DNA of 64,000 nucleotides from Sparassis latifolia (Eukaryota > Basidiomycota > Agaricomycetes > Polyporales > Sparassidaceae): assembly GCA_018466975.1 (NCBI GenBank), contig CM031553.1, positions 744,001 through 808,000 of the forward strand, in the 5' to 3' direction. A program made the translations under genes and the position numbers. Below the pieces are notes generated by a model, which saw nothing but the letters and a program-made list of their open reading frames with translations, was not told the DNA's origin and ran no database searches. Below, in pieces: positions 11,765-23,433 of the stretch (the stretch's first letter is position 1; each line of letters opens with the position of its first letter).

Positions 11765-12532
11765 TCACACAAAGGACTTGGATGTATTTGCGTTTGGTGC
11801 CCCCGTGCCGTTCCCATTCACCAGCGGCGCACCGCTGTTCAGCGGCACCGGTGATGAACACCCATACGCCGTCGCGCGGTACCCGCTCGGGCTCGGCGCT
11901 GTCGCATATGGGTGTGGGCTGAGCCCCGCATCGAGTTCCCTCTCGCGTTCCCGCACCCGCTCCCTCTCGCGCTCCCGCACCTGCTGCTGGCTTGCCCGCC
12001 GGCTCGTGGGCGCAAGGGGCTGCACGCTGATATGCTTGCATGATCCGCCACGCGAATCCTGCCCCGGCCTCCGATGCTGCTCTTCATGTGCATGGGCATC
12101 GGTGCGAGTACGAGTGGGGAAGAGGGCGACTGCGACGTGTCCTGCAGCGGCTGCCGCGATGGCTGCCGTGGTCGCGCGAGCGGTGCTCGCAGCGCAGCGT
12201 CGCGCCACCGTGTGCCTGCGCGAGGAGGGTCGAAGGAGCCTGTGTCAGTCTGTGTCAGCAGCGCTGCGGCACAGGAAGGAAATTTAGTGGGCACATGTCC
12301 GGCTGCCCAGCCCTTGCTGCCATTGAGCAGGTTCCAGTTGAAGACGCCGTCATCCGGCTTGCCGAGGCACCTTGGTGAAGAGCTCACGGAGGAAGTCGTA
12401 GTCTGGCATCTCCTCGAAGCCGAGTTTCCGGACATAGTTCATGTGTATGGCGAACTCCTCTGTTGTCCTCTCGAAGTTCACCATGGAGAAATCAGCTGCC
12501 GGAAGAGAAATGCACGTTATCTGATACAACAA
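11765..12532 (-). pseudogene. Casein kinase I C-terminal remnant
   Basis: The minus strand encodes EEFAIHMNYVRKLGFEEMPDYDFLRELFTKV, the end of the casein kinase I catalytic domain (the MNY-x-R/F-PDYxxLR-LF signature). In a different frame, immediately after, comes LGKPDDGVFNWNLLNGSKGW, the start of the CK1 C-terminal extension. The frame changes near 12372, where the sequence for TKV runs directly into that for LGKPDDG, so a small deletion has broken the gene. A further frame change precedes the low-complexity tail (RERERERVRERERE, ...NASKSFV-like end). The kinase N-lobe and catalytic loop were not found upstream. This is read as a truncated, frameshifted fragment, not a working kinase. Confidence 0.72.
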
Positions 12533-12709
12533 ATAATGTATGTGAGCATCACTACCAAAGTAGAATGCAGATCCATGGGATCATCCACAGAGAAAAATAG
12601 AGAAATGGACAGTACTAACATGCTCGCGTACGAGGCAGTTGATATAGACAGCACGCCGTGGCAGATGTTACGATGGTGAGCGACCGCGGCTTGAGTGTTC
12701 CGCCCCATC

Positions 12710-14647
12710 GCCTAACGTGCCTTCACCCCGTTTGCCTTCTTCGCATCAAGCAGCGACAGTACGACCTTGTGTCTCGTGGTTGGCGAACCTCTTCGGGTCG
12801 CGGAAGAAGTCGCCCTGGTCGCTGCTTTGTAGCATCCTCAAGCAGCGGCATCGGATTGCTATGCAACTAGTACACCTTGTCGTGGAAGTGTACGTGAAGC
12901 TGTGCCTGGGAAAAGCGGTCCAGACACATGCATGCTGTGAGTAGATGCAAGCTGTCGATGGTAGACTGTCGCGGGGAACCCAAGTGTTGTGGAGCACTAT
13001 AGTAGTATCCAACAGACCTGTGTTACGCGCAGCCAGGCATTCAGCTCCGTCAGCGTACCAAGGTCTGGCAGGGATAAGGGTGACGGAGTGTCGCGCAGGA
13101 TGCCGAATGCGAGTGCGAGGTACATATTGTCCCCATGTGCACTGCGTTGACTTGTGCAGACAATCCATGTTTCGCGACAGATGTCGGAATATGTTGTGCT
13201 GTGGGTTTGTTCGGTGGCATCAGATAATTTGGCTATACCTCGTTGTCAAGTGCAACCCTACTGAGGCACAGGGTGACTTATATCTATCTAGATGCCATCT
13301 CCGTCTTTCGTGCCCAAATCCATGGCCGACACTGTGACTGCTGGATTACATCCAATTTAGATTTTTGAGCTACGACGGCCACAAGCATCTGGTGCGGCTG
13401 ACACTCTCCTGATGCAATTCGCGGCAGTGCTATGTCTGCATTGAAAGCCACGCAACACAGTGCTGGACTCACTGCGTTTTTGCCCTTATGTCTGGGTGCA
13501 AGATACCCCCATGGATACGTGGTATAACTAGGACCTGGACTACGCCACATAGTTCTGCATATCAACCCCCAAGCTGGGTTACCAAGCTTCAAGTGTATCT
13601 TTCACTGTGCGATCCCCTGTAGTGAACAAGGTGATACATTGGCTATGCCGCGCAGCACGTAGTCACTAGCAGTCTAGAAGCTACAGCATACACTTCCTAG
13701 GCTACAAGAAATATCAAACTTCAGCTATATTGGTGATGCTCCATGGCTACCATCAACAACACCCGTCTATTCCATTATATACTAATAGTAGATACTCCTG
13801 ATGCGCTCACATCCCCTACTGCATACCTAATCACACCTGCAACAGAATAGACTTTGCATGTCGATCTTCCGATGGGGTTTGCGACGCAGTCTGTTTCTCA
13901 CATACCTGTCACGAGAGGTGTCAATGGAGCATCCCAACTTTGGACAAACACAAGAATTGTAGAGCACATCGCATGTTTAGCCATGACCCGAGAGACCAAG
14001 AGCATGCAGAGACCATGTCATGCAGATAGAAGGCAACGCAGCACTCCTCGCTCTTAAGGTGACGGCGACGGCACGCCAGAAATATGTTTAGACAGCGGTC
14101 AACGGGCCAGTGAATCTGTGGATGGAAGGGCGCGGAACCAGCACGTAGTGTACGCCAGGTGAACTTGACCTTGGACACGATGATGCGCTTGGGCCGATGG
14201 AGGCCTGAACTTAGCACTAGTTATATGTACGTCAAGCTTGAAATCGCTACGTGGAATAGCCAATGTAGCTGGTGCAAGGTACACCAGAAAGCCTGTATAG
14301 AAAGGAGCACAGTGATGTAGTATAGCTCACGTAGCAGATGGTCGTAGATAAGTGAGATCGTGCACCAAATGCGATGCATAAGCTATGTGGGCTAGCACAC
14401 ATCTTTCACATCAAGATTTATGACATAGCAGTGGGGGTCACAGCTATGTTCGCTATCTGCCCTACTCCGCCTATCTTCACATTGCGATTTCGGCTACCCA
14501 TCAAACTATGTATTCTATCTGGCGTAGCCTATTCGTAGCAGACCCCCTACTAGAACGGCGAAAACACAGTGACTGTCCCTAGCCATGCTGCATTCACCAT
14601 CTCGAACAATATCTACCTGATGACGGCGAGAGCACCTTATATATTGA
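12710..14647. other. Non-coding interior of the inverted-repeat pair
   Basis: Nearly 2 kb between the kinase remnant and the right inverted repeat. Reading frames are short and look like random sequence on both strands. No transposase, reverse transcriptase or host-gene motif was recognised. It may be decayed mobile-element DNA. Confidence 0.35.
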
Positions 14648-14902
14648 TGATTGTACATGGTAATTAATCGAATGAAAATATTTAGGAGAATTTTCTGAGC
14701 ATGTAGTGGAGCTCGTTGTGAGCGACGATGAGCTCGAGCCAATGCACGGCGAGTACGACGTGTGGCACGAGTTGCAGGAGCTAAAGAAAAATATTAGCGC
14801 ACATAGAGGGTGACTGAGGTCTCCTGGATGATCCATGCGAGAGCCACGCGTCGGCATCACGGCATCTGTCCTTAAACGAACCGTAACCAAACGACCTCCA
14901 TA
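14648..14902 (-). repeat. Inverted dispersed repeat, right copy
   Basis: Reverse-complement copy of 11373-11632. Read on the minus strand it starts at 14902 with TATGGAGGTCGTTTGGTT and runs to the AT-rich end near 14650. Substitutions between the copies are scattered, including several C/T differences (for example ATGTCG versus CGTCG), so the copies are not recent. Confidence 0.75.
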
Positions 14903-16599
14903 ATTTTGCGACCTTTTGAGACTTACTTATTCCTGAATCATTCCAGAGTGTACTGTATAGCCAGTGCAGGAGGGCGAGTACTCCGGGCAAGCTCAGCCTC
15001 CGGCTAGTCTCCCGAGGGCAGATGGTAGACACTCTGCTTCAACCTCGTACCTCGGATATCCGTGTCTGACGTCTGCTTTCTATTACGGGCTCTTACTAGG
15101 AGGTCTTGATTGCTGAACCGGCACATCACGTGCTGTCACAACGCGTCTGTAAATCGCGCGAGCGCGTCGCGTTTGGCGCAAGAAGCACCCATTGTCCTGT
15201 GCTGCATGTGTATACAATACTTTCCAACGGGTATATTAATTGAGATCGATTTGGGAGACTTTGCGGTCTTATCTGCTTTGTACTGGTCCAAGAGGGTATT
15301 ACATGTTTGAATCTCGTAGGAATCCCTCTATTCTCTGTGCTCCGCGCCCAAGCAAAATTCACCATTCCATCACCCATCCATTGTAGCACCTCATCTCACC
15401 TGCGATGTGCCCAAACCAGGGTGGAGAGGATCTTCAGGAAGACTTTCGTGAATTTCGGCGGATTTACAGCGCCACCTGCATCACGTGGTATCACAAAGGT
15501 TTAAGATTCCGCATTAGAAAGAACTACCAAACTTTAGGCTCCGCCTAAATTGTCCGACCTCTCGACAAGGAGGCGCGTTAGAAAGCAGACTACCTCCGGC
15601 GGGGTGTGAGTCTGCCCGTCACCGTGCCGCCAAGACCCCCACAATCCCCGAGCCCCAATGCCTGAAAACCCCGAAATTGGGCCCGCAGGCCGGACCTTCG
15701 ATCTCAGACCCCCGAAAATGGTCGCAAAGCTTACATGCAGAACATCCCCGAAGTTGTCCCCTTTGGCCCGAGGTCTGGTGCGAAACCCCTGGAAAATGTT
15801 CCCGGGAGAAATTGAAAATGCAAGAGAATACCTCCGGTGCCAAATTTGACTTTGAGCCCGCCGGAAGCCCATTTCTCACCGCAGATGTTCAATCCCGCAG
15901 GCCGAAACCTTGAGCGCAAAACGATCTCCTAACCCTTGAAAATGGCCTCCGCGGATCGAAGATCTAAGCGAGTTACGGGGGGTTCTACTATTGTGTCGCC
16001 GTGATCTACACGGCCAAAACAGTAAAGCACCAGAAAATCATTAGACAAAAAGGGTAGAAAAGATGGAAATACGTACCGAAATACAGCCCTCGTGTGATGC
16101 CGCTTCAGGAATTTTCACGAGGCCTGAGATCGGACCAGATTTGGGTGGTCTGAATGGCCCCGGATTTCCAAGGCTGTAATGGAGCTTTGAACAGGTGGAT
16201 TCCTGGGCTGTGAGAGGGTGGCTGAGGTGTTTGCATCCAGCCTGACATTGTTGCTTTGACAGCGGCACCAGTTAGACACCGGTCGTGGGATACCAAACGA
16301 CGCTTATACAACCCCCGTCCGGCCCTTGCTAGAGCATATCCCGGTCCTGTTTCTAACTCTGCGGATTACTTGTACAAGCCACGACTCAGAAAATCTCTAA
16401 GTAGATTCAAACTTCGAAGGGTTCGTCAAGATTCTGCTGTGCTCTGCTTCGTGCGCTCATCTCGCTCCCTCTTCGTCCTCGCCATGATCATCTGGTGACA
16501 ACCTGCAGCTCCGCCATCATCTCGGATCCTCTCCTAGTTGATCCCAGGCTTGGCAACATGTTCCCGTCACACACCGCCTACATTTGCATTGAGAGGAGC
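14903..16599. other. Repeat-like non-coding DNA
   Basis: No gene recognised. The stretch 15025-15085 shares a weak motif with 40805-40865 (ACACTCTGCTTC then GATATCCGTGTCTG). A second short motif at 16033-16057 recurs at 23168-23192. Both suggest old mobile-element debris. Confidence 0.35.
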
Positions 16600-17458
16600 T
16601 GGTTGCCACTGTGAACATCGGGCTGGGCGACTTTCGCCCAGCCATCTACCCAGAAAAGCAATCAAATTCCCCACATTTTTGAGCTAAATTCACCGGTTTG
16701 CCGCAATATTCAACTGTTCTCTGGGTGACACGAAGTGGTGAATTTCGCCTTGAATATGACGCATTTCACCAGTTCCGTTCTCACCATCCTTTACCAGCTA
16801 TTTCACCCAATTAAATGGTGATTTTATTCTACCCATGTAGTGGTTAATTCTCGATTGGTGTTTTCCACCCAATTACATACTGAAATTCGCTCTCCATGGT
16901 TAGAGTAAGTCACCCTTTTCTTACCCACAGCCTGAGTGAAACATAAGAGCTTTCTTGCATTGTCCACGCTCACGATAGAATAGCACCACGAGTAGAATAC
17001 TAGTGAAATAATGGGTATATTCTGAATGCACAAACACACATGCACCCGGAGATAATATTAGTAAGATCGATGCATGCACCAACGATTCTTGGGAGATGAC
17101 CGCTAATGTTCCTACACTTGAGTTATCGGCAGCACCGCCCTAACGATTGAGACGGATCGCGACATCGACAAGAGGATAATAGACTGTTGTGGGCAGAGTG
17201 GATGAGTATTGCCATAATAGGAGAAAGAAGCCCTGTACCTGTCAACGTCTCAGCATGTTCAGTTCACATGTTCCTCTTCCCCTGCTCCGTCACCCCTGTC
17301 GACCTCGACTGATTCGTTCTCCTCCTCGCCACTTGCTGAGCTCTGACCCATGGCCACCGGAGGACGCCGTTTTCTTTTGGGTGCTTCCTCCCTTGCGTGT
17401 GCTGCATTTCGTACTGTTCGAGGTACCACCCTTCTCGCGTGACCCGCCGACATTGGCT

Positions 17459-18241
17459 TCAGGCATCCCCTTCATCTGCACATTGCGGCTCCAGCGTTCC
17501 TGTGCCAACAGCATATTTGTGCTTGTTGCGCATATACTGCTTGATGATCTCAGCTGTCGGCCAGTCGTTGACGAAGTCTCTCATCATCGGGAACGTCTGC
17601 TGCGTCTGCATAGAGAAGTGTTGTCGTGAGTACATCAGCACGGGTAAATGGCGCCATACTCACCACTTTGTATACCATACCTAATTTCTCAGCAGGTTGC
17701 TTCTTGAAATCCTGGTGCCAATCAAGACCGGCACTGAACATGTTCTCACGCACGATGCGCTAGCAGTAATTTGAAGTAAGTGATCTGCATGAAGGATAAT
17801 GTGAGCACGACTAACTAGGATTGCTTGGTACTGTGCGTCATTGTCCTCCAGCCCCATCTTGACCTGCAGGTTGAAGCCTGCGCCAGCAGAGCCGGGCGGC
17901 TTCGGTATCAATGTCTTCTCTTTGACCTGTACAGCATTATCGGTTTTTGCGTGAAGCTCAGCCGCTTCACGTAAGGATTTCTGCTCTGCTAGCTGGGCTG
18001 CCAGTGTATATGTAATTGTGAGTTCATATCTGACGTGAACTGCTAGGAAAAACTCACCTTGCAGCTCCTCCACGCATTTCTGTAGATCACTGGTGACGTC
18101 ATTTGCTGCCGAAGTGGGACCACTTGGTGGTCCTGTGATGGCCTTTGCTGCTCTACTTCCAGGATTACCATTCTTTTTTTTGCCCTTTGCGGTGCCCTTG
18201 GGCTTAGGAGCAGCCTGCTCATTGGTGATCCTCGGCGGCAT
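17459..18241 (-). CDS. Transposon passenger protein, lysine/proline-rich N-terminus
   Basis: A spliced minus-strand gene starting MPPRITNEQAAPKPKG with a basic, low-complexity N-terminus (KGKKKNG), then Q/E-rich coil-like sequence. Later exons read AEQKSLREAAELHAK, KMGLEDNDAQYQAI, RIVRENMFSAGLDWHQDF and FVNDWPTAEIIKQYMRNKHKY. The start at 18241 lies only 240 bp from the transposase start on the other strand, as in two-gene CACTA-like elements that encode a transposase plus a second DNA-binding or regulatory protein. Exon borders are plausible GT..AG sites near 18050, 17940, 17815, 17765, 17660 and 17610. The 3' end is uncertain, as another frame continues to about 17290. Function is inferred only from context. 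Confidence 0.5.
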
Positions 18242-18481
18242 GGTGAGATATAATTGGTCCAATTTCTATGGGTTATTTGCTGAAGGACTATGCAGGAGGG
18301 TGCAACGTGAGCGTTGTCAACATTGGGGTGCTCACGTTGCCATTCGGACTTAGCAAAATCTGGGAACTTTGTTTGTTGGAGTTTGGCATGTTGTACTGCC
18401 TGTGGCGGCTCTCCTGTACTGCATTGCACTCAACATATAACACTCTGATCTACTCTACAAAGCTGCTGGCGAGATTATCCC

Positions 18482-21400
18482 ATGGGCCGGAAGAAGAAGC
18501 CAACTACACGACTGGTGCTATGTGCATGCGGCTGCGGCAGAATGGTGTCACGAAGCACGGAACGTCGCCATCGTGCAGGGAAGGTTGCACCGAGAATCCA
18601 TGCACTATCAGCATTGAATAGGCAGGTGTTCAAGAACTTGAAGAAGCATCAGGTATGACTTTGTAGCATGTGACGACAGACTTGCTCGGGTTTGATTGTT
18701 GAGAGACATCAGCAGGCGGCAGTGGAAGTGGAATTAGACATCGAGTACAGCGAGACTGATGATGCTGCACCTGATGTTAGAGCCTTGGATGAGGAACTGG
18801 ATGCAGTGCCAATACCAATGGATGTGGGCTATGCTGCAGGGCCCAATGGGCCACAGTACCGTGGCAGAGATGAAGCAGGCCAGGAGGTTGAACCTGAGGA
18901 CTCTGCAGTACAGAGCGCAGTGGCCACCGCACAGACTGAGACTTGGTGTAGGCATACACAGTGTGCACAGGTGGATGACGAGGAAGGGGAAACTTCTGAT
19001 GATGAAGACGAGGCTGAGGACTATTCAAGTGAGAGCAATTCGGATTCAGACGATGACACCGACGATGAGTGAGGACTCACAGTGTGGGATTGGATGGGTG
19101 CAGAATTTGAGGCTAGGGCAATGGCCATCGGTTTGTCCGTGTCTCTTCCATGTCATTCCCTTGTAGACTGAGCTTGTTATTTGGGCTAGAGGAAGAGTTG
19201 AATGAAGAGGACAAGGCAATGCTCCGAGCATTTGCACTTAAAGTCGACTCTCACATGACGACACGAACCTATGCGAAGCTACCATTTGCGTTTCCAAATG
19301 AACATATCCCCACACTTGGTCAAGCCAAATCTCGGATTGCGTTCTTGTCTGGCATCAAACCCCAATTATATGACTGCTGCCGAAATTCATGCTGTTGCTT
19401 TGTTGGCCCGCATGCAGAGCTTGAAACATGCCCGTATTGTCATCTGGACCGCTACTGAGCAGACAGGAAGCCTTACAAGCAGTACACGTACCTCCCCTTG
19501 ATCCCGCGGCTCAAGGCATTTCATGTGAACACATCGATGGCCAAGAGCATGCAATATCATGCTGAAGAACATAAACATGATCTGAATGTCATAAAAGATG
19601 TATTTGACAGTGAAATATACCAGTCCTTGTGCGGCCAACCTGTCATTGTCAATGGGAAGCCGCTGAAGCACAGATATTTTGAAGACTCACGAGATATTGC
19701 TCTAGGCCTGTCAACCGATGGTTTCGTGCCTTTTAAACGGCGCAAGCAGACGGCATGGCCCCTCATTGCATACAACTACAACTTACCGCCAGAAGTTCAC
19801 TTCCACAAAAAAAATATCATTCCCATTGTGGTGATTCCTGGCCCCAAGAAGCCTGCCGACTTTGACTCTTTTCTCTGGCCTCTTGCCAAGGAAATGTTGT
19901 GACTGGCAGTTGGCGTGCGTGCATGGGATGTTCTGACAGCAGCCATGTTTGTTCTGCATGCATTTCTCATTCTTGTCGGAGGTGACATCCCTGCGATCTC
20001 AATGATCATGCATATGAAGGGGCACAATGGATACGCACCATGCCGCATGTGCAAAATTGTCGGTGTTCGAGTCCCCAATGCACCCTGCAGCCCATATTAT
20101 GTCCCTCTTGACCGCTCTCGACATCCCGCACCTGGTGCCATCATTTCCTATGATCCCGCAGCACTCCCGAAATGCACACATGAAGACATACTTACTCAAG
20201 CGCGCGAAGTGCAAAGTGCACGTACTGATGCCGAAGCCGAGCGACTTGCCAAGGCTTATGGAATCAAAGGTGTCCCCCTCCTCTCATGTCTCTCATCACT
20301 CTCTTTTCCACTCTCCTTCCCCTACGATTTTATGCATCTGATCTGGGAAAATGTCATCAAGAATCTTGTACTGCTGTGGACTGGTGAGTTCAAGGGTCTA
20401 GACGAGGAAAATGAAGAATACCAGCTACATCCGGACGTGTGGACTGCAATCGGCGCCGCTACTGCTGTTGCCGGCTCCACAATACCTTCAGCCTTTGGTC
20501 CTCGGATACCTGATCCTGCTACTGACAAGAGTACAAGCACGGCTGACTCCTGGTCACTATGGTCTCTATACGTCGGCCCTGTTCTTCTCGCCCACAAGTT
20601 CACACGCCCGAAGTATTATGAACACTTTATTGAGCTGGTCAAATTACTCCACATGTGCCTGGAGTTTGAGATTAGCAGACAGGATATTGCCATCATTCGA
20701 GCGGGTTTCATAAAGTGGGTGACTACATACAAAAGGTATGTGAAATATCTTGAAACTCGATCTCACCACGACAAGGCACCACTCACAACCCTCGCACATT
20801 CAGAATTTACTACCAGCATTCACCAGAGTGACTCGGGATTTGCCCGGTTACTATCCATGCCCTTCTGCATATTGCTGACAGCATCGAGACAGCCGGTCCA
20901 GTTTGGGCGTGCTGGTCATTCCCGATGGAACACTTTTGCGGGTACTTACAGCCTGTGATCAAGAGCCACCGTTTTCCGTTTGCTAGTATCGACAGATACC
21001 TCATAGATTCAGCACGTCTGGAGCACATTAAGATGCTGTATGGCATGGAGAAAGAGCTTGCACTGAAGCCAACAGCATCAATGTCAGGTCTTGCTGTGGC
21101 GGAGTGTGAGTCAAGCCACTATTTCATATTTCGGCATCATCTGACTGTCGTGATTTCAGACAATACATGTCTGCTGCTTCCACCTCATCGAACAGCTGAC
21201 ATGAAGACTACCCCACTGATTGAGAAGATTGTGGGGACTTTGGCAACACGATTCAATGTGACTGCTCGCGTCGCACGTCATGCCTTGCCTGAACAAATAG
21301 AGTTGTGGGGAAAAGTACGGATTCTCCCTGATGGTGACACCATCCATGCGGCAGCCTTGAGCAAGCCTTGTGAGGACCGGCATGATGCGATGTATGTGCG

Positions 21401-21824
21401 AGTAAGTACCATTTCATGGCAATTACTTATCTTCGTTGCAAGGACTAACAATCTGCTTGTTTGTTAGTATGAGGTGTTGGTTGACAAGAATGCCCGATTT
21501 CATTGTAGACGTGTTGCTTTAGAAATGCACACCTTCTATGGACAGCTACAACACATCTTCGCTGTGCGCCTCGCGCCTTCGCAGCCACTGCAACTCACCG
21601 AACCAACAACTCTCATCCTTGCCACTATCAAGTCCTGCCGGATCAAACGCTCCCACAACACACTCGACATATACTTCTTCTCGGACACGGGCGCAGTGGA
21701 TGTCATCGACATTTCATGCATACAATGTGTCATCAGCAGGGTGCCGGATGGTGATCACTGGGTGATCATAGACCACAGTGGATCGCTTGCGTGCACTGTG
21801 TATGCCGATGAAGTCGAGGACTAG
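18482..21824 (+). pseudogene. Tnp2-type transposase broken by two in-frame TGA codons
   Basis: Start MGRKKKPTTRLVL leads to a CACGCGRMVSRSTERRHR zinc-like motif typical of fungal Tnp2 transposases, then an acidic linker (18700-19070). The DDE-type core follows: LYDCCRNSCCCFVGPHAELETCPYC (the DCC..C..C..C motif), LGLSTDGFVPF, NLPPEVHFHKKNI..VIPGPKKPADFDSFLWPL, GHNGYAPCRMC and PYDFMHLIWENVIKNL. TGA at 19456-19458 (expected Arg, LDRY-x-ADRKPYKQYTYLPL) and TGA at 19900-19902 (expected Arg, KEML-x-LAVGVRAWD) interrupt a reading frame that otherwise stays open. Both look like CGA to TGA changes. Introns in the C-terminal half (near 20730, 21105 and 21400) still have good borders. Two nonsense codons make it inactive unless suppressed. 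Confidence 0.82.
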
Positions 21825-22110
21825 ACATACTTACCTGTAGCTACGGTCTTCATAGTTCAACCATCTTGTGGTTGATAATTCATGTTTTTTTGCACTCGCA
21901 AAACACTGGGTAATTTTCACTCAAAAAGATACTCAATTTGGTGGACAGAATCCGTGAGTCCACAATCAGTCAAAAGGACTCGAAACTTGGATAAATTGTA
22001 ATGAGTGAAATTAACTACTCAATTCACCTGGTCCGAGATTCACACATTTTGTGAGTGAATCGGGATTTTCACTTATGTTGTGGCCGATTGTTGCCCACAC
22101 GTGCTTTCAT

Positions 22111-22486
22111 AATGTTGCTCTGTCGCATGGTAGGTCAGTATGATTTTCTTCCATTCAATATTCATTGCTAACTCTGACATTGAGCTTACAGGTTGTTTGT
22201 GATTGGTGCAGAGTGGAGGGCATACACTAGAACGGCGTGGCGGGAGGGTTACCGATCAGAGCGGGGCCAATTTCTGGTAGCGGATGGTTCGTAGGGCAGC
22301 ATAGCGTAGCATGTATCGAAGTCCATACAAAAAATCAATAATTTTGCGGTATACAGTTTTTTGGTATGAAAATGAGATATTTTAACTGGTTGGTCATTTG
22401 TGAGCCCCAGACAAAGCATCGGACTGGTCCTTTCCTCAGCCATATTCTGGGCTGCTACGGCCCCATAATGGCATGGCAGTCTAGGG
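22111..22486. other. Spacer between the transposon and the MITE
   Basis: AT-rich sequence; no gene or repeat recognised. Confidence 0.35.
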
Positions 22487-23038
22487 CAGGCTCCTAAAAC
22501 CAGCCGTCGCTATAGCGTTCTCGCTCCTTTATCCTACGTTCGTGTTTTAGGAGATCATATGATAAATGTTTTATGAGACTTACCTGATTGAGCAAAAATT
22601 ACTGTAAAAGGATAGCCGAACAAGAGGAGGAGAATGCTATAATCAGTTCCTGTGGATTAGACAACACAGTGATCTATCAATTTTGGGTAGTGCTCGCCCC
22701 AAATCAACATTGCACCTTGCATTCTGCGACACTGCGCGATGGTGCCCTACGCGAACACCGAATTTGGGTTGACGGTGTCGCCGAAAACAAGACCTATGCT
22801 AGGGTTTATTCGAGATTTCCTGCGAGAAATGCTGGGTATGCGCGCTCGGCGTATCCTCGGATGACCAGTTTGGCCAGCCGTCCTATAGCGTTCTCCTCCT
22901 CTTGTTCGGCTATCCTTTTACAGTAATTTTCGCTCAATCAGGTAAGTCTCATAAAACATTTATCACATGATCTCCTAAAACATGAACGTAGGATAAAGGA
23001 GCGAGAACGCTATAGCGACGGCTGGTTTTAGGAGCCTG
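22487..23038. mobile_element. 552-bp MITE with ~154-bp terminal inverted repeats
   Basis: The left arm (22487-22640, beginning CAGGCTCCTAAAACC) and the right arm (22884-23038, ending GGTTTTAGGAGCCTG) are almost perfect reverse complements. They enclose about 240 bp of unrelated sequence with no coding capacity. A TAGGG motif sits directly left of the left arm and 2 bp beyond the right arm, possibly a worn target duplication. Within each arm the block CAGCCGTC..CTATAGCGTTCTC occurs near both ends, so the arms carry internal repeats. CAGG-type termini suggest a hAT-like origin, but this is only a guess. A transcript through it would fold into a long hairpin. Confidence 0.88.
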
Positions 23039-23433
23039 AGTAGGGGTTGTTTTGGTGTCTGACTACAAGCCCTGAAATGGGGCTGCACACGGGCTGTCAC
23101 GGGCCTGTCTACGCGGCTGAATTGACAACAATTACAAGCATTGTATAAGGGTTTTTATAAAATACCGTAAAATCATTAGACGAAAAGGATAGTAATGGGC
23201 TGTGGCACAGCCTACGGGGCCTCCGCTCCACGGCCCCATTTTGGTGCCGCAGAGATCTGGCCGTGTACTTAAAAGTACAACGAGATACACGTGATGCGCC
23301 TTTCCTGACCGTGACGCGTCGCGCCACCGCGATCGTCCTAACCGCAATGCACTCCTTGTCACACTAGTTGGGTAACCACCTAGCAGTACTCAGTTGACTG
23401 GAACTTGTCTTGTTGTTGCTTGTCTTTGTTGAG
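23039..23433. promoter_or_regulatory. Upstream region of the coiled-coil gene
   Basis: About 400 bp between the MITE and the next start codon. It includes the short motif at 23168-23192 shared with 16033-16057. No TATA box or named site was recognised. The MITE could affect this promoter. Confidence 0.3.

Larger units (their letters stand above)
16600..22110 (+). mobile_element. Tnp2/Plavaka-type (CACTA-like) DNA transposon, decayed; ends approximate
   Basis: This block holds a plus-strand Tnp2-type transposase (18482-21824) and a divergently transcribed small gene (17459-18241). It is flanked by AT-rich subterminal regions, about 16650-16930 and 21890-22080, with many short variants of TCACCCAATTA / GTGAGTGAAATT. 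Such clustered subterminal repeats are characteristic of CACTA-like (CMC) elements, where they bind the transposase. I could not find convincing terminal inverted repeats or a target duplication, so the limits are estimates from where the subterminal repeats stop. Confidence 0.6.

Noticed and set aside
11355..12287. Long plus-strand reading frame of 310 codons
   Set aside because: It runs across a repeat boundary and antisense to the casein kinase I remnant, with biased low-complexity composition. It is the shadow of the minus-strand coding remnant, not a gene.
15534..15919. Overlapping open frames on both strands
   Set aside because: Several frames are open at once because of GC-rich composition. 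None has a recognisable domain or fungal splice pattern, and the area looks like repeat debris.
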